A stretch of DNA of 64,000 bases from Gemmatimonas sp. GTDB lineage: Bacteria; Gemmatimonadota; Gemmatimonadetes; Gemmatimonadales; Gemmatimonadaceae. Location: positions 434,001 through 498,000 of the forward strand of contig NZ_JAPZSK010000006.1 of NCBI RefSeq assembly GCF_027531815.1, given 5' to 3'. How positions within the stretch are numbered: the stretch's first letter is position 1; the number at the start of each line of letters is the position of its first letter. Both the position numbers and the translations under genes were made by a program. Below the pieces are notes generated by a model. It was not told the origin of the DNA, did no database searches, and saw only the letters and a program-made list of their open reading frames with translations. This document shows, in pieces, positions 45,103 to 54,111 of the stretch.

Positions 45103-46005
45103 TCAGTACCCGCGCACGGCGAGGAAGGCTTCCCAGAGCGGGAGCTGGATGGGAGCACCCAGCACGGCGAGTTCGAGCACCGACAGCGCCCCGATCACCG
45201 TGAGCAGCATCTTGCCCTGACGATACGCCGGCGTGCGCCCGCGAATGGCCAGCACCGCCGTGACCACGGTGTAGGTGATGACGCACGCGAGCGTGAACGG
45301 CAGGAACCAACTGTTCTGCACCGGGCCGAAATACGACTCGAGGAACACCAGCTGGTCGGGGAAGAATCCGCGACCCGGGTTCTCCACGCCAAGGAAGATG
45401 TTGATGCTGGCCACCTGGTGCACGACCCAGAAGAGCGCCGCCGTGTACCACCCCACCCGATTCACGCGCTTGTGCGTGAAGAACGCGGTGGTGGCCAGCA
45501 CCCCCAGCATGACGAGCTGATACCAGAACATCGAGAGCACCGCCCGCACGGCGAAGCTCCACGACGGCGGCTCGGCGGGTATGGAGAGACGCAGCGCCTC
45601 GGGGCCGATGATCCATCCGCCATAGAACGTGACCTGCGCCCACGTCCAGAGAAACGCGCCGCCCAGAAAGCTGCGTCGGGCCGCCGAGGGCGTGTCGCGA
45701 TCGCGCTCGAGATACACGAGCGAGGCTCCCCAGAGCGCCAACGCGCTGGCCACCACGAGCCCCAGCAGCCGGGTGCCCGGCGTGCGCTCGAGCGCGAAGA
45801 CCACGCCCGTGGTGCTCCACCAGAAGGCCACCACCACGCCGAACGAGCGCAGCGCCACCCGCATCGTGGTTTCGCGCGTGGCAATGTCCGTGGCATGCAC
45901 CATGTCCGGGTGACGCGCGCGCAACAGCGACGGCAGCCATGCCCGCCAGCCCGTAGGACGCGTCGGCGCCAACGGGATCTGTACCGTATCCATCCCCACG
46001 CTCAT
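45103..46005 (-). CDS. puhE: putative photosynthetic complex assembly protein 2 (DUF3623)
   Basis: The 300-residue membrane protein matches PuhE: an N-terminal soluble part, about seven membrane segments, and the conserved VGWYTAALFWVVHQVASINIFLGVENPGRGFFPDQLVFLESYFGP region. PuhE is needed for normal assembly of the reaction centre-LH1 complex in purple bacteria. The exact biochemical role is not known. The ATG overlaps the bchD stop (ATGA), so it ends the bchI-bchD-puhE operon. In many purple bacteria it lies beside acsF and puhABC; here it lies behind bchD instead. Confidence 0.93.
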   Translation of the reverse strand: MSVGMDTVQIPLAPTRPTGWRAWLPSLLRARHPDMVHATDIATRETTMRVALRSFGVVVAFWWSTTGVVFALERTPGTRLLGLVVASALALWGASLVYLERDRDTPSAARRSFLGGAFLWTWAQVTFYGGWIIGPEALRLSIPAEPPSWSFAVRAVLSMFWYQLVMLGVLATTAFFTHKRVNRVGWYTAALFWVVHQVASINIFLGVENPGRGFFPDQLVFLESYFGPVQNSWFLPFTLACVITYTVVTAVLAIRGRTPAYRQGKMLLTVIGALSVLELAVLGAPIQLPLWEAFLAVRGY

Positions 46006-47879
46006 GCGCCTCCCTCGGCCATCTGCATTGCCGTCCTCACGAGTCCTCCCAATGCCCTCGCATCGGCCGACGGCAGCAGGATGTAGCGCGCCTTCATGGC
46101 CTCCGCCAGCTTGCGCGCCACAAGTTCTCCCCGCGGCGAGGTATCCACGAACATGGCCGGAATGTGCTGCGACGCGAAGCGCGCCGCAGCAGCCAGCGCA
46201 TCCACTTCGGCCTGCTTGCGCCCCGGCGTTCCGTCGCGCGCGATGTTGGCGCGCCCATCGGTCATCATCACCACGAGTGGCGCGCTGCCGCCGCGTCGCG
46301 TGGCGATCGCCTGTTCCAGGGCGGCATCGATGGCATGGGCCATGGGGGTGCCCCCGCCACCGGGAAGCGCCGCCAGCACCTTCTTGGCCCGCGCGAGCGC
46401 CCGGGTGGGCGGCAACAGCACTTCGGTGCCCTGGCCACGGAACGCCACCAGGCTCACGCGGTCACGTCGTGCGTAACTCTCCGCCAGCAACAGCTCCACC
46501 GCGCCCTTGGCCTCAGCCAAACGATAGAGCGCCGACGACCCCGACGCGTCCACCACGAAGATGACCGTGGTGCCGGTGCGCTCCACGAAGCGTCGAATGC
46601 GGAAGTCCTCACGGCGCACGGCCACACGCGGCCGTGGTGCCGCCGTGGCGCTGGCCGGACCCGCGCTGCGCTCCCGCACCCGCTGCCACGGCGCAGCCGC
46701 CCGCAGGGTCTCCAGCAGATGCAACCGGGCACCACCGCGCGGCAGCCCACTGCGGGCACCGCGTGGCCGCCCGCGCAGCAGGTTGGGCGTTTCCTCGCCC
46801 ACGCGGCCCTGCATGGATCCCGCCGTGCTGTTTTGCACCAGTTGCGCCAACAGGTTGGGGGGCAACGCGGCCTGCACCGCATCACGCAGCAACTCGCCGC
46901 TGTCGGGCGTGGGCTGCGTGCTGTCGTCATCGTTGTCCTTCTGCTCCGACTCGGGGGGCTCCGGCGGCTGCTCCAGTTGCGGCGGCGGCTCGGGCGGCTG
47001 CTGCGGTGTCTCCTCCTGCTCCGGCGGCGCGGGATCGTCACCCTGCTCCTCCTCCTCCTCCTCGGGGGGCGGCGGCGGAGGAGGCAGTCGCGTGGCCCGC
47101 GGCGCCAGCACGAGCGCGGCGGCCTTCTCCGCGTCGGCCTCGGTGACCGCCAGACGCCCGTCGAGTGCCGCGTGGGCGCGAGCGCAGCGCAGCGCAAAGA
47201 GCGTCGCGCGCACACTGTCCACCCCGAAGGCATCGGCCGTTTGGCAAAGCGCCGCCGCCCACGCATCGTCCACGGTCACCTGCGGCAGCCGGGCCCGTGC
47301 CTCGCGCACGAGCCGCGCGAAGTGATGCGCCGCCGATTCGTCGGCCATCCCCTCGAGCTCCTCACTGGTGCGTCCATCGAAGCGCACGCGGAAGGCCACC
47401 CGGTCACCGAGCGCCGGATGCACCAGTTCCTCATCCACCGACTCGTCGAGCAGCAGCGCGCAGACGCGCGAAGCATGCCGGTCGGCGATGCCATCGCGCT
47501 GCACGGTGATTTCCCCGTGGTCGAGCACTTCGCACAGCGCCGTACGCGCGGCCACGGCCAGGCGCTCCGCCATGGGCAACACCAGCACGCCGCCATCGGC
47601 CGCCGCCAGCACCCCCCGCTCCGCGACGAGCCGGCCGGCCGAGAGCGTGGACGCGAGATCGACGCCGCCGTACAGGCGGTCGGCCGTCACGCCCGCGGGC
47701 ACGCGCCGCAGTGGGGCGCCCGCGGGCAGCCACGCCCGCACGAGGGCCCCGAACTGGCGCGCCTGCTCGTGCAGCGGGTGGTCGAGCACGGCGCCTCCCA
47801 GCCCGTGCGGGTCCACGGCCAGCAACAGCGCCGCGAGGGCGCCGAAGCGGCCGGACAGGTCAGCCTGCGGCGACGACAT
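46002..47879 (-). CDS. bchD: magnesium chelatase subunit D
   Basis: The 625-residue protein is the large AAA-like platform of Mg-chelatase, which inserts Mg into protoporphyrin IX together with BchI and BchH. Residues 1-290 resemble the AAA part but with a degraded nucleotide site. Then comes an acidic and proline-rich linker (PPPPPPEEEEEEQGDD and beyond, to about 375), and a C-terminal vWA domain with the MIDAS motif VDASGSSALYRLAEAKGA. I start at the ATG at 47879 (MSSPQADLSG), which overlaps the bchI end by 20 bp. The frame is open upstream, but those residues are bchI shadow. BchH is not in the window. Confidence 0.94.
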   Translation of the reverse strand: MSSPQADLSGRFGALAALLLAVDPHGLGGAVLDHPLHEQARQFGALVRAWLPAGAPLRRVPAGVTADRLYGGVDLASTLSAGRLVAERGVLAAADGGVLVLPMAERLAVAARTALCEVLDHGEITVQRDGIADRHASRVCALLLDESVDEELVHPALGDRVAFRVRFDGRTSEELEGMADESAAHHFARLVREARARLPQVTVDDAWAAALCQTADAFGVDSVRATLFALRCARAHAALDGRLAVTEADAEKAAALVLAPRATRLPPPPPPPEEEEEEQGDDPAPPEQEETPQQPPEPPPQLEQPPEPPESEQKDNDDDSTQPTPDSGELLRDAVQAALPPNLLAQLVQNSTAGSMQGRVGEETPNLLRGRPRGARSGLPRGGARLHLLETLRAAAPWQRVRERSAGPASATAAPRPRVAVRREDFRIRRFVERTGTTVIFVVDASGSSALYRLAEAKGAVELLLAESYARRDRVSLVAFRGQGTEVLLPPTRALARAKKVLAALPGGGGTPMAHAIDAALEQAIATRRGGSAPLVVMMTDGRANIARDGTPGRKQAEVDALAAAARFASQHIPAMFVDTSPRGELVARKLAEAMKARYILLPSADARALGGLVRTAMQMAEGGA

Positions 47880-48915
47880 CGCCGGCCGGCGCGTCCCAGA
47901 GTTCGGCCACGGCGCGTTCGACGCGCGTGGTGGAGCCGGCGTCATCGAGCACGTTGCGGCGCAGGCGATGGCGCAGCGCCATCGGCGCAATGCGCCGCAG
48001 GTGATCGAGGGTGACCACGTTGGCGCCCTCGAAGGCGGCCAGCGCGCGCGTCGTACGCAGCAACGTGAGTTCGCCACGCAGTCCGTCGGTACCCAACGCC
48101 GAGCAGAGCGCCGCAGCGCGCTCGAGGATGGCGTCGGGTACGGTCAGCTCGTCGAGGCGAGTCCGCCCCTTTTCGATGGAGCGACGCACCTTGGCATCGG
48201 CCTTCTGCCACTGGGCGAGGAAGGCGATGGGATCGCGATCGAAGGCATCGCGCCGCTTAATCACGTCGATGCGCAACGCGATGACCGTGGGCGTGCGCAC
48301 ATCCACGGCCAGCCCGAAGCGATCGAGCAGCTGCGGCCGCAGTTCCCCCTCTTCCGGGTTGCCGCTCCCCACGAGGACGAAACGCGCCGGATGCCGCACG
48401 CTGACCCCTTCACGCTCCACCACGTTCTCACCGGTGGCGGCCGCGTCGAGCAGCAGGTCCACGAGGTGATCCTCGAGGAGGTTCACCTCGTCCACGTACA
48501 GGAAGCCACGGTGCGCGCGCGCGAGGAGCCCGGGCTCAAAGGCCTTCTCACCCGTCGTGAGCGCCCGCTCCAGATCGAGGGCGCCCACGACGCGGTCCTC
48601 GGTGGCGCCGAGCGGCAGGTCGACGACCGGTACCGGCGCGAGCAGCGCCCGCGGATGCTGCCCCTCGGCCAGCCGCTTGAGGCAGTCATCGCAGCGCTGC
48701 GTGGTGGAGTGCGGATCGCAGCCGTACTTGCACCCCTGCACCACCTTCATCGGCGGCAGCAGCCCAGCCAGCGCACGGACCGCCGTACTCTTGCCGGTGC
48801 CTCGGTCGCCAAACACCATGACCCCGCCAATGGAGGGGTCGATCGCCACCAGCAGCAGGGCGAGCTTCATCTCGTCCTGTCCCACGATGGCGCTGAACGG
48901 ATACACAGGTCGCAT
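47860..48915 (-). CDS. bchI: magnesium chelatase ATPase subunit I
   Basis: The 351-residue AAA+ protein has Walker A VFGDRGTGKSTAVRALAGLLPP, Walker B GFLYVDEVNLLEDHLVDLLLDAA, and GENVVEREGVSVRHPARFVLVGSGNPEEGELRPQLLDRFGL, the chelatase signature. It forms the hexameric motor that drives BchD and BchH. I start at the ATG at 48915 (MRPVYPFSAIVGQDEMK), with AGGA 7 bases upstream; the longer frame would add about 33 unlikely residues. Its predicted promoter overlaps one of two TGT-N12-ACA sites, so PpsR-type repression is expected. It diverges from the crtF-like gene. Confidence 0.96.
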   Translation of the reverse strand: MRPVYPFSAIVGQDEMKLALLLVAIDPSIGGVMVFGDRGTGKSTAVRALAGLLPPMKVVQGCKYGCDPHSTTQRCDDCLKRLAEGQHPRALLAPVPVVDLPLGATEDRVVGALDLERALTTGEKAFEPGLLARAHRGFLYVDEVNLLEDHLVDLLLDAAATGENVVEREGVSVRHPARFVLVGSGNPEEGELRPQLLDRFGLAVDVRTPTVIALRIDVIKRRDAFDRDPIAFLAQWQKADAKVRRSIEKGRTRLDELTVPDAILERAAALCSALGTDGLRGELTLLRTTRALAAFEGANVVTLDHLRRIAPMALRHRLRRNVLDDAGSTTRVERAVAELWDAPAGDVVAAG

Positions 48916-48985
48916 CAGAATCCTGAAAAAATCGGCCGGCCGCCGGGGGTGGCGCAGGGCAGCTGGAGAAATCCATGTTTCTATG

Positions 48986-49014
48986 ACGTTAGGACCGGAC
49001 ATTCTATGTCGCAA
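48986..49014 (-). promoter_or_regulatory. predicted bchI promoter
   Basis: On the minus strand TTGCGA (49009-49014) and TAACGT (48986-48991) are 17 bp apart, about 70 bases upstream of the bchI ATG. The -35 box is inside the TGT-N12-ACA site at 49007-49024. This was assigned by eye. Confidence 0.5.
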
Positions 49015-49024
49015 TGTCCTGACA
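49007..49024. promoter_or_regulatory. PpsR/CrtJ-type site TGT-N12-ACA (bchI side)
   Basis: TGTCGCAATGTCCTGACA is an exact TGT-N12-ACA match, the binding consensus of the redox and light-responsive repressor PpsR/CrtJ known from purple bacteria. It covers the predicted bchI -35 box. A second site follows 35 bp away, a spacing that would allow cooperative binding across the divergent promoters. Confidence 0.7.
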
Positions 49025-49041
49025 GTCCCGGCGCCTGCAGG

Positions 49042-49059
49042 TGTACACTTTTCTTGACA
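49042..49059. promoter_or_regulatory. PpsR/CrtJ-type site TGT-N12-ACA (crtF side)
   Basis: TGTACACTTTTCTTGACA is an exact TGT-N12-ACA match. Its last six bases, TTGACA (49054-49059), form a consensus -35 box facing the crtF-like gene, with GAGCTT 17 bp downstream (49077-49082) as a weak -10. Binding here would block that promoter. Confidence 0.7.
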
Positions 49060-49089
49060 CTGCGGTTTCCTCGCGCGAGCTTAGCTGCT

Positions 49090-50313
49090 GTGAATCCCCC
49101 CGAGCAGGCGCTGTCCGCGCCCACCGTTCCGGCCGCCGATCGCCCACGCGCGACGGCCGATCTCGCCCCGGTTGCTTCGGCAACCGTCCGTGCGCCGGCG
49201 CCCTCGTGGTTCGAGCGCGTGCGCGATCGCTGGTACAAACTGGTTGCGACCGATGAGTTCCAGCGCTGGAGTGCGCGCTTTCCGCTCACGGCTCCCATTA
49301 CGCGCTACCGGTCGCGAAAGGTCTTCGACCTGGTCTCGGGGTTCGTCTACACGCAGACACTCTATGCCTGCGTGGAGATCGATCTCTTTGACTACCTGTC
49401 CGATGGGGCCCGCACCATCGAGGAGATCGCCCACCACGGCGAGATGCCCATCCCGAGCGCCGAGCGCCTGCTCAATGCGGCTGCGTCGTTGCGCCTGCTG
49501 ATCAAGCGCCGGCACGGCCGCTATGGGTTGGGGCCGTTGGGGGCTCCGCTGGTGCGCAACGTCGGGGTCACGGCGCTCATCCGTCATCACAAGATGGCGT
49601 ATCACGACCTGGCCGACCCTGTCTCGCTGCTGCGTCAGGGCTCCAACTTCCGTACGGAGCTGTCGCGCTACTGGTCGTACGCCGACGCCCCGCGGCCGCA
49701 GGCGATCGACGATTCGCGGGTTGCCGCCTACTCGGAAATCATGGCGGCCACCCTGCCGCCGGTGGCGCACGATGTGCTCGACGCCTACGACCTGTCGAAG
49801 CACGACTGCCTGCTCGACGTTGGCGGAGGGGAGGGAGCATTCCTGTCGCTCGTGGGCGCGCGGCATGCGCGGCTGCAGCTGCAGCTGTTCGACCTGCCGG
49901 CCGTGGCGTCGCGCGCCCGTACGCGACTCGAACAGATCGGCCTGGGTGACCGGGTGCAGTGCTACGGGGGCAACTTCCACGCGGACTCCCTCCCCACGGG
50001 CGCCGATGTCTGCTCGCTGGTGCGCGTGCTGCTCGACCACGACGATCTGTCGGTGCTGCGCTTGCTGCAGCGGGTGCGGGCCGCGCTCCCCAAGGGCGGG
50101 GTCCTGCTCATCGCCGAGGCGCTGGCGGGCGCCAAGGGCGCCGAGACGGTGGGCGACGCCTACTTCTCGTTCTACCTCATGGCCATGGGCAAGGGGCGCG
50201 CGCGCCGGGCCTCCGAGCTGCACCAGATGCTGCAGACGGCCGGGTTCCGGAGGAGCCGCGAACTTCGCACCCGCTTCCCGATCCAGACGGGGCTCATCGT
50301 GGCGGAAGTCTAG
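49090..50313 (+). CDS. crtF: CrtF-like carotenoid O-methyltransferase
   Basis: The 407-residue protein has an N-terminal dimerisation/winged-helix half (FDLVSGFVYTQTLYACVEIDLFDYLSDGARTIEEIA) and a C-terminal SAM methyltransferase domain with motif I LLDVGGGEGAFLSLVGARH and LPKGGVLLIAEALAG. This fits the O-methyltransferase_2 family to which CrtF (demethylspheroidene O-methyltransferase) belongs. Its location directly ahead of bchC-X-Y-Z is the crtF position in the purple-bacterial crtEF-bchCXYZ superoperon. A BchU-like or unrelated O-methyltransferase is the alternative. The start is the GTG at 49090; no strong ribosome binding site is present, and the predicted -10 ends seven bases ahead. 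The Ala/Pro-rich first 40 residues are low-complexity. Confidence 0.8.
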   Translation: MNPPEQALSAPTVPAADRPRATADLAPVASATVRAPAPSWFERVRDRWYKLVATDEFQRWSARFPLTAPITRYRSRKVFDLVSGFVYTQTLYACVEIDLFDYLSDGARTIEEIAHHGEMPIPSAERLLNAAASLRLLIKRRHGRYGLGPLGAPLVRNVGVTALIRHHKMAYHDLADPVSLLRQGSNFRTELSRYWSYADAPRPQAIDDSRVAAYSEIMAATLPPVAHDVLDAYDLSKHDCLLDVGGGEGAFLSLVGARHARLQLQLFDLPAVASRARTRLEQIGLGDRVQCYGGNFHADSLPTGADVCSLVRVLLDHDDLSVLRLLQRVRAALPKGGVLLIAEALAGAKGAETVGDAYFSFYLMAMGKGRARRASELHQMLQTAGFRRSRELRTRFPIQTGLIVAEV

Positions 50314-50425
50314 GGCGCGATGGCCGAACCAGGGCGCAGGGCGAAGGGATCAGGGGGAAGGCCGTAGGACCCCGCCTTTCCCCTTCCGCCTGACCGTCTT
50401 CCCCCTGCTCCTCGTTAGGAAGCTC

Positions 50426-50454
50426 GGTCCGAACCGTCCTATCAGTCTCGGACC
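50426..50454. terminator. hairpin between crtF and bchC
   Basis: GGTCCGA (50426-50432) pairs with TCGGACC (50448-50454) around a 15-base loop, about 110 bp after the crtF stop and 60 bp before bchC. It may partly separate crtF from bchCXYZ. No T-run follows. The stretch before it (50340-50410) is a G-rich run followed by a C-rich run that could also fold. Confidence 0.45.
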
Positions 50455-50481
50455 CCATACCCGAACGATTATCTCTGGTTA

Positions 50482-50501
50482 TTGACAGCAACCACTGTCA
50501 A
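50482..50501. promoter_or_regulatory. inverted repeat TTGACAG-N6-CTGTCAA at the bchC promoter
   Basis: The perfect 7-bp arms lie at 50482-50488 and 50495-50501. TTGACA (50482-50487) could be the bchC -35 box, with CACTGT (50505-50510) 17 bp downstream as -10. The repeat overlaps the PpsR-type site by six bases but has the opposite half-site order, so it may bind another regulator. Confidence 0.5.
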
Positions 50502-50513
50502 CTTCACTGTACA
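50496..50513. promoter_or_regulatory. PpsR/CrtJ-type site TGT-N12-ACA at bchC
   Basis: TGTCAACTTCACTGTACA is an exact TGT-N12-ACA match that covers the predicted -10 region and ends three bases before the bchC GTG. In purple bacteria bchC is a classic PpsR/CrtJ target with a site over the -10. Confidence 0.7.
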
Positions 50514-50516
50514 CTC

Positions 50517-51470
50517 GTGAACACCCTCGCCGTAGTCTTCGAAGAACCGACGAAACTGTCCGTCCGCGAACTGACGCTCGTCGAACCCACCGCCGCCGAT
50601 GTCGTGGTGGCCATGCAGTACTCCGGCATCAGTACCGGTACCGAGAAGCTGCTCTTCACCGGGCGCATGCCCCCCTTCCCTGGTCTCGCCTATCCGCTGG
50701 TCCCCGGCTACGAAGGGGTGGGGCTCATTGTCGAGGCGGGAGCCGAATCCGGACGTGAGCCGGGGCAGCTGGTGTACGTGCCCGGCTCCAAGGGCTTCAA
50801 CGAAGCCCGCGGCCTGTTCGGTGGACAGGCGTCACGCGTGGTGGTGCCCGGTGCCAAGACCATCCCGCTTGCCGATCATGTGGGGGAGCAGGGGGCGCTC
50901 TTCGCCCTCGCGGCCACGGCGCATCACTGTCTCGAGCCCGATCCGGCCAACCACCTCGACAAGCTGCCCGGGCTCATCGTGGGGCACGGTGCCCTCGGCC
51001 GTCTCATTGCTCGCCTCTGTGTCCTCTACGGCGCGCCGGCTCCCACCGTGTGGGAAACCAATCCCATTCGCATGGACGGCGCGCGCGGCTATGCCGTCAT
51101 CCACCCCAACGACGACACCACGCGCGGCTACCAGGTCATCTGCGACGTGAGTGGCGCCGACGGCATCATGGATTCCCTCGTCAACAAGCTCATGCCGGGC
51201 GGCGAGATCGTCCTCGGCGGCTTCTACAGCGAACCGGTGTCGTTCACCTTCCCGCCCGCGTTCCTGCGCGAAGCGCGCATCCGCATTGCGGCGCAGTGGA
51301 AGGAGCAGGACCTCACCGCCATCACGGCGTTCGCCAACAGCGGACGCCTCGACCTCGATGGCCTCATCACGCACCGCGAACCCGCGGCGCGTGCCGCCGA
51401 CGCCTACGCCACGGCGTTCGGTGATCCCCACTGCGTCAAGATGATCCTCGACTGGAGATCTGCTGCATGA
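50517..51470 (+). CDS. bchC: 3-hydroxyethyl bacteriochlorophyllide a dehydrogenase
   Basis: The 317-residue dehydrogenase oxidises the C-3 hydroxyethyl group to acetyl in bacteriochlorophyll a synthesis. Typical BchC pieces are MQYSGISTGTEKLLFTGRMPPFPG, YPLVPGYEGVGLIVEAG, the Rossmann turn LIVGHGALGRLIARL, and GFYSEPVSFTFPPAFLREARI. The zinc site of ordinary alcohol dehydrogenases is absent, as usual for BchC. The GTG start at 50517 is six bases after the predicted -10, so the transcript may start at or next to the start codon. The stop overlaps bchX (ATGA). The presence of bchC implies bacteriochlorophyll a with a 3-acetyl group. Confidence 0.96.
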   Translation: MNTLAVVFEEPTKLSVRELTLVEPTAADVVVAMQYSGISTGTEKLLFTGRMPPFPGLAYPLVPGYEGVGLIVEAGAESGREPGQLVYVPGSKGFNEARGLFGGQASRVVVPGAKTIPLADHVGEQGALFALAATAHHCLEPDPANHLDKLPGLIVGHGALGRLIARLCVLYGAPAPTVWETNPIRMDGARGYAVIHPNDDTTRGYQVICDVSGADGIMDSLVNKLMPGGEIVLGGFYSEPVSFTFPPAFLREARIRIAAQWKEQDLTAITAFANSGRLDLDGLITHREPAARAADAYATAFGDPHCVKMILDWRSAA

Positions 51471-52462
51471 GCGAGAACGGTCTGCACCAGCTGCACAAGA
51501 ATATCCGCGATGAGGCCTCGTCGGATGTCGACACCGTGCACACGGGCCCGGTGACCAAGGAGACGCAGATCATCGCGATCTACGGCAAGGGCGGCATCGG
51601 CAAGAGCTTCACCCTCGCCAATCTCTCGTACATGATGGCGCAGCAGGGCAAGAAGGTGCTGCTCATCGGCTGCGACCCGAAGTCCGACACCACATCGCTG
51701 CTCTTCGGTGGCAAGGCCTGCCCCACCATCATCGAAACCTCCAGTCGCAAGAAGCTCGCCGGGGAGGCGGTCTCCATCTCCGACGTCTGCTTCAAGCGCG
51801 ACGGCGTGTACGCCATGGAGCTGGGCGGTCCCGAGGTCGGGCGCGGCTGCGGCGGGCGCGGCATCATCCATGGGTTCGAAACGCTCGAGAAGCTCGGCTT
51901 CCACGACTGGGGGTTCGACTACGTGCTGCTCGACTTCCTGGGCGACGTGGTGTGCGGCGGCTTTGGCCTGCCCATTGCGCGCGACATGTGCCAGAAGGTC
52001 ATCGTGGTCGGCTCGAACGACCTGCAGTCGCTGTACGTGGCCAACAACGTCTGCAGCGCGGTCGAGTACTTCCGCAAGCTGGGCGGCAACGTGGGCGTGG
52101 CCGGCATGGTCATCAACAAGGATGACGGCACCGGCGAAGCGCAGGCGTTTGCCAGCAACGCCGGCATTCCGGTGCTCGCCGCGATTCCCGCGCACGAGGA
52201 CATCCGCCGCAAGAGTGCCAGCTACGAGATCATCGGCAAGCCCGATGGCGAGTGGGGCGCGCTCTTCGCCGAGCTCGCGCAGAACGTCGCCGACGCCCCG
52301 CCGGTACGCCCCAAGCCGCAAACCCAGGATCAGCTCCTCGGCCTCTTCTCGGCCGAAACCACCGGGCGCGACTTCGTGATGGAGCCGGCCACCATGTTCG
52401 ACATGGTCGGCAAGGAAGAGATCGTGAAGCCGACGCTCGAAGTCGTCTACGACACCGTCTGA
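51467..52462 (+). CDS. bchX: chlorophyllide a reductase iron protein
   Basis: The 331-residue NifH-like ATPase delivers electrons to BchY-BchZ, which reduces ring B of chlorophyllide a. The P-loop IYGKGGIGKSFTLANLS is present, and the bridging [4Fe-4S] cysteines are in GRGCGGRGIIHG and DFLGDVVCGGFGLP. The N-terminal 40 residues before the P-loop (VTKETQ) are longer than in BchL, as normal for BchX. The ATG overlaps the bchC stop, and bchY follows after 10 bp. This subunit distinguishes chlorophyllide reduction from the BchLNB protochlorophyllide step, which is not in the window. Confidence 0.97.
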   Translation: MSENGLHQLHKNIRDEASSDVDTVHTGPVTKETQIIAIYGKGGIGKSFTLANLSYMMAQQGKKVLLIGCDPKSDTTSLLFGGKACPTIIETSSRKKLAGEAVSISDVCFKRDGVYAMELGGPEVGRGCGGRGIIHGFETLEKLGFHDWGFDYVLLDFLGDVVCGGFGLPIARDMCQKVIVVGSNDLQSLYVANNVCSAVEYFRKLGGNVGVAGMVINKDDGTGEAQAFASNAGIPVLAAIPAHEDIRRKSASYEIIGKPDGEWGALFAELAQNVADAPPVRPKPQTQDQLLGLFSAETTGRDFVMEPATMFDMVGKEEIVKPTLEVVYDTV

Positions 52463-52472
52463 GGCCTGCGCG

Positions 52473-54110
52473 ATGTCCAACGAGAAGGAAGTCGTCTACG
52501 ACGACGTTTCTGAGGTGCCCATGCTGAACGACGCCGACGCGCCGGGCGGCATGGGGTGCGCTCCGAGCGGCCCGTCGGGGAAGGCACTGCCCGTGGTGGA
52601 CGGCAAGGCGGTGAACATGGCCGCCACGCAGGCCGATGGCCTGGGCTGCCACTCGGGCAAGGAGCAGATGCTCGAGGCCGCGCGCGCCGCCGGCAAGAGC
52701 GACGTGCTCGATCGCTACGCTGCCGACTATCCGAAGGGGCCCCACGATCAGCCGCAGAGCATGTGCCCCGCCTTCGGGTCGTTGCGCGTGGGACTGCGCA
52801 TGCGCCGCACCGCCACCATCCTCAGCGGCTCGGCCTGCTGCGTGTACGGGCTCACCTTCACGAGCCACTTCTACGGCGCGCGTCGCACGGTGGGCTACGT
52901 GCCCTTCAACTCCGAGACGCTCGTCACCGGCAAGCTGTTCGAGGACATTCGCGACGCCGTGTATCAGATGGCCGACCCGGCGCTGTACGACGCCATCGTG
53001 ATCACCAACCTGTGTGTGCCCACGGCGTCCGGTGTGCCGCTGCAGATCCTCCCCAAGGAGATCAACGGCGTGCGCATCATCGGCATCGACGTGCCGGGCT
53101 TCGGTGTGCCCACGCACGCCGAGGCAAAGGACGTGCTCGCGGGCGCCATGCTCAAGTACGCGCGCCTCGAGGCCGAACAGGGGCCCGTGCAGGCGCCGCG
53201 CGCCGGCCGTTCGCAGAAGCCCACTGTCTCGCTCATCGGCGAGATGTTCCCGGCCGATCCCGTGGGCATCGGCATGATGCTCGACGGGCTCGGTCTCGCG
53301 GCCGGCCCCGTGGTGCCCACCCGGGAGTGGCGCGAGCTGTATGCGGCGCTCGACTGCGTGGTGGCGGCAGCCATTCACCCGTTCTACGTGGCCACCTACC
53401 GCGAGTTCGAAGCGGCCGGTCGCCCCATCATCGGCTCGGCGCCGGTGGGCTACGACGGCACCGAGGCGTGGCTCGAGCACATCGGTCAGGCCGCGAACGT
53501 GTCGCGCGAGCAGATCGACGCCGTGAAGAACCGCATGCTCCCCGCGATCAAGGGCGCGCTGTCGGCGATGCCCATCAAGGGCCGCATCACGATGTCGGGC
53601 TACGAAGGCTCGGAGCTGCTGGTGGCGCGCCTGCTCGTGGAGAGCGGCGCCGACGTACGCTACGTGGGCACCGCCTGCCCGCGCACCCCGTACAGCGATG
53701 CCGATCGCGAATGGCTCGAAGCGAAGGGGGTGCACATCCAGTATCGCGCGTCGCTCGAACAGGACTGCGCGGCCATGGATGAGTTCAAGCCCGATCTCGC
53801 GATCGGCACCACACCGGTCGTGCAGAAGGCCAAGGAGCTCACCATTCCGGCGCTCTACTTCACCAATCTCATCTCGGCGCGTCCGCTCATGGGTCCGGCC
53901 GGTGCCGGCTCGCTGGCACAGGTGGTGAACGCCGCCATCGGCAACAAGGTGCGCTTCGACGAGATGAAGGCGTTCTTCGGCGACGTGGGCAGCGGCTTCA
54001 AGGCCGGTGTGTGGGAAGACGTGCCGCAGGACAAGCCGGAATTCCGCGAGCACTACAAGCGCCACATCGCGAAGCTCGCGCGCGCCCGCAAGGCCGAGGA
54101 GATGGTCTGA
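52473..54110 (+). CDS. bchY: chlorophyllide a reductase subunit Y
   Basis: The 545-residue NifD-like protein holds part of the catalytic cluster and substrate site. Signature stretches are [65 protein letters not shown], with the cluster-ligand cysteines, and [38 protein letters not shown] near the end. The N-terminal 60 residues carry [20 protein letters not shown], as in other BchY proteins. Spacing to bchZ is one base, so BchY and BchZ are translated together and form the heterodimer. Confidence 0.96.
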   Translation: MSNEKEVVYDDVSEVPMLNDADAPGGMGCAPSGPSGKALPVVDGKAVNMAATQADGLGCHSGKEQMLEAARAAGKSDVLDRYAADYPKGPHDQPQSMCPAFGSLRVGLRMRRTATILSGSACCVYGLTFTSHFYGARRTVGYVPFNSETLVTGKLFEDIRDAVYQMADPALYDAIVITNLCVPTASGVPLQILPKEINGVRIIGIDVPGFGVPTHAEAKDVLAGAMLKYARLEAEQGPVQAPRAGRSQKPTVSLIGEMFPADPVGIGMMLDGLGLAAGPVVPTREWRELYAALDCVVAAAIHPFYVATYREFEAAGRPIIGSAPVGYDGTEAWLEHIGQAANVSREQIDAVKNRMLPAIKGALSAMPIKGRITMSGYEGSELLVARLLVESGADVRYVGTACPRTPYSDADREWLEAKGVHIQYRASLEQDCAAMDEFKPDLAIGTTPVVQKAKELTIPALYFTNLISARPLMGPAGAGSLAQVVNAAIGNKVRFDEMKAFFGDVGSGFKAGVWEDVPQDKPEFREHYKRHIAKLARARKAEEMV

Positions 54111-54111
54111 G

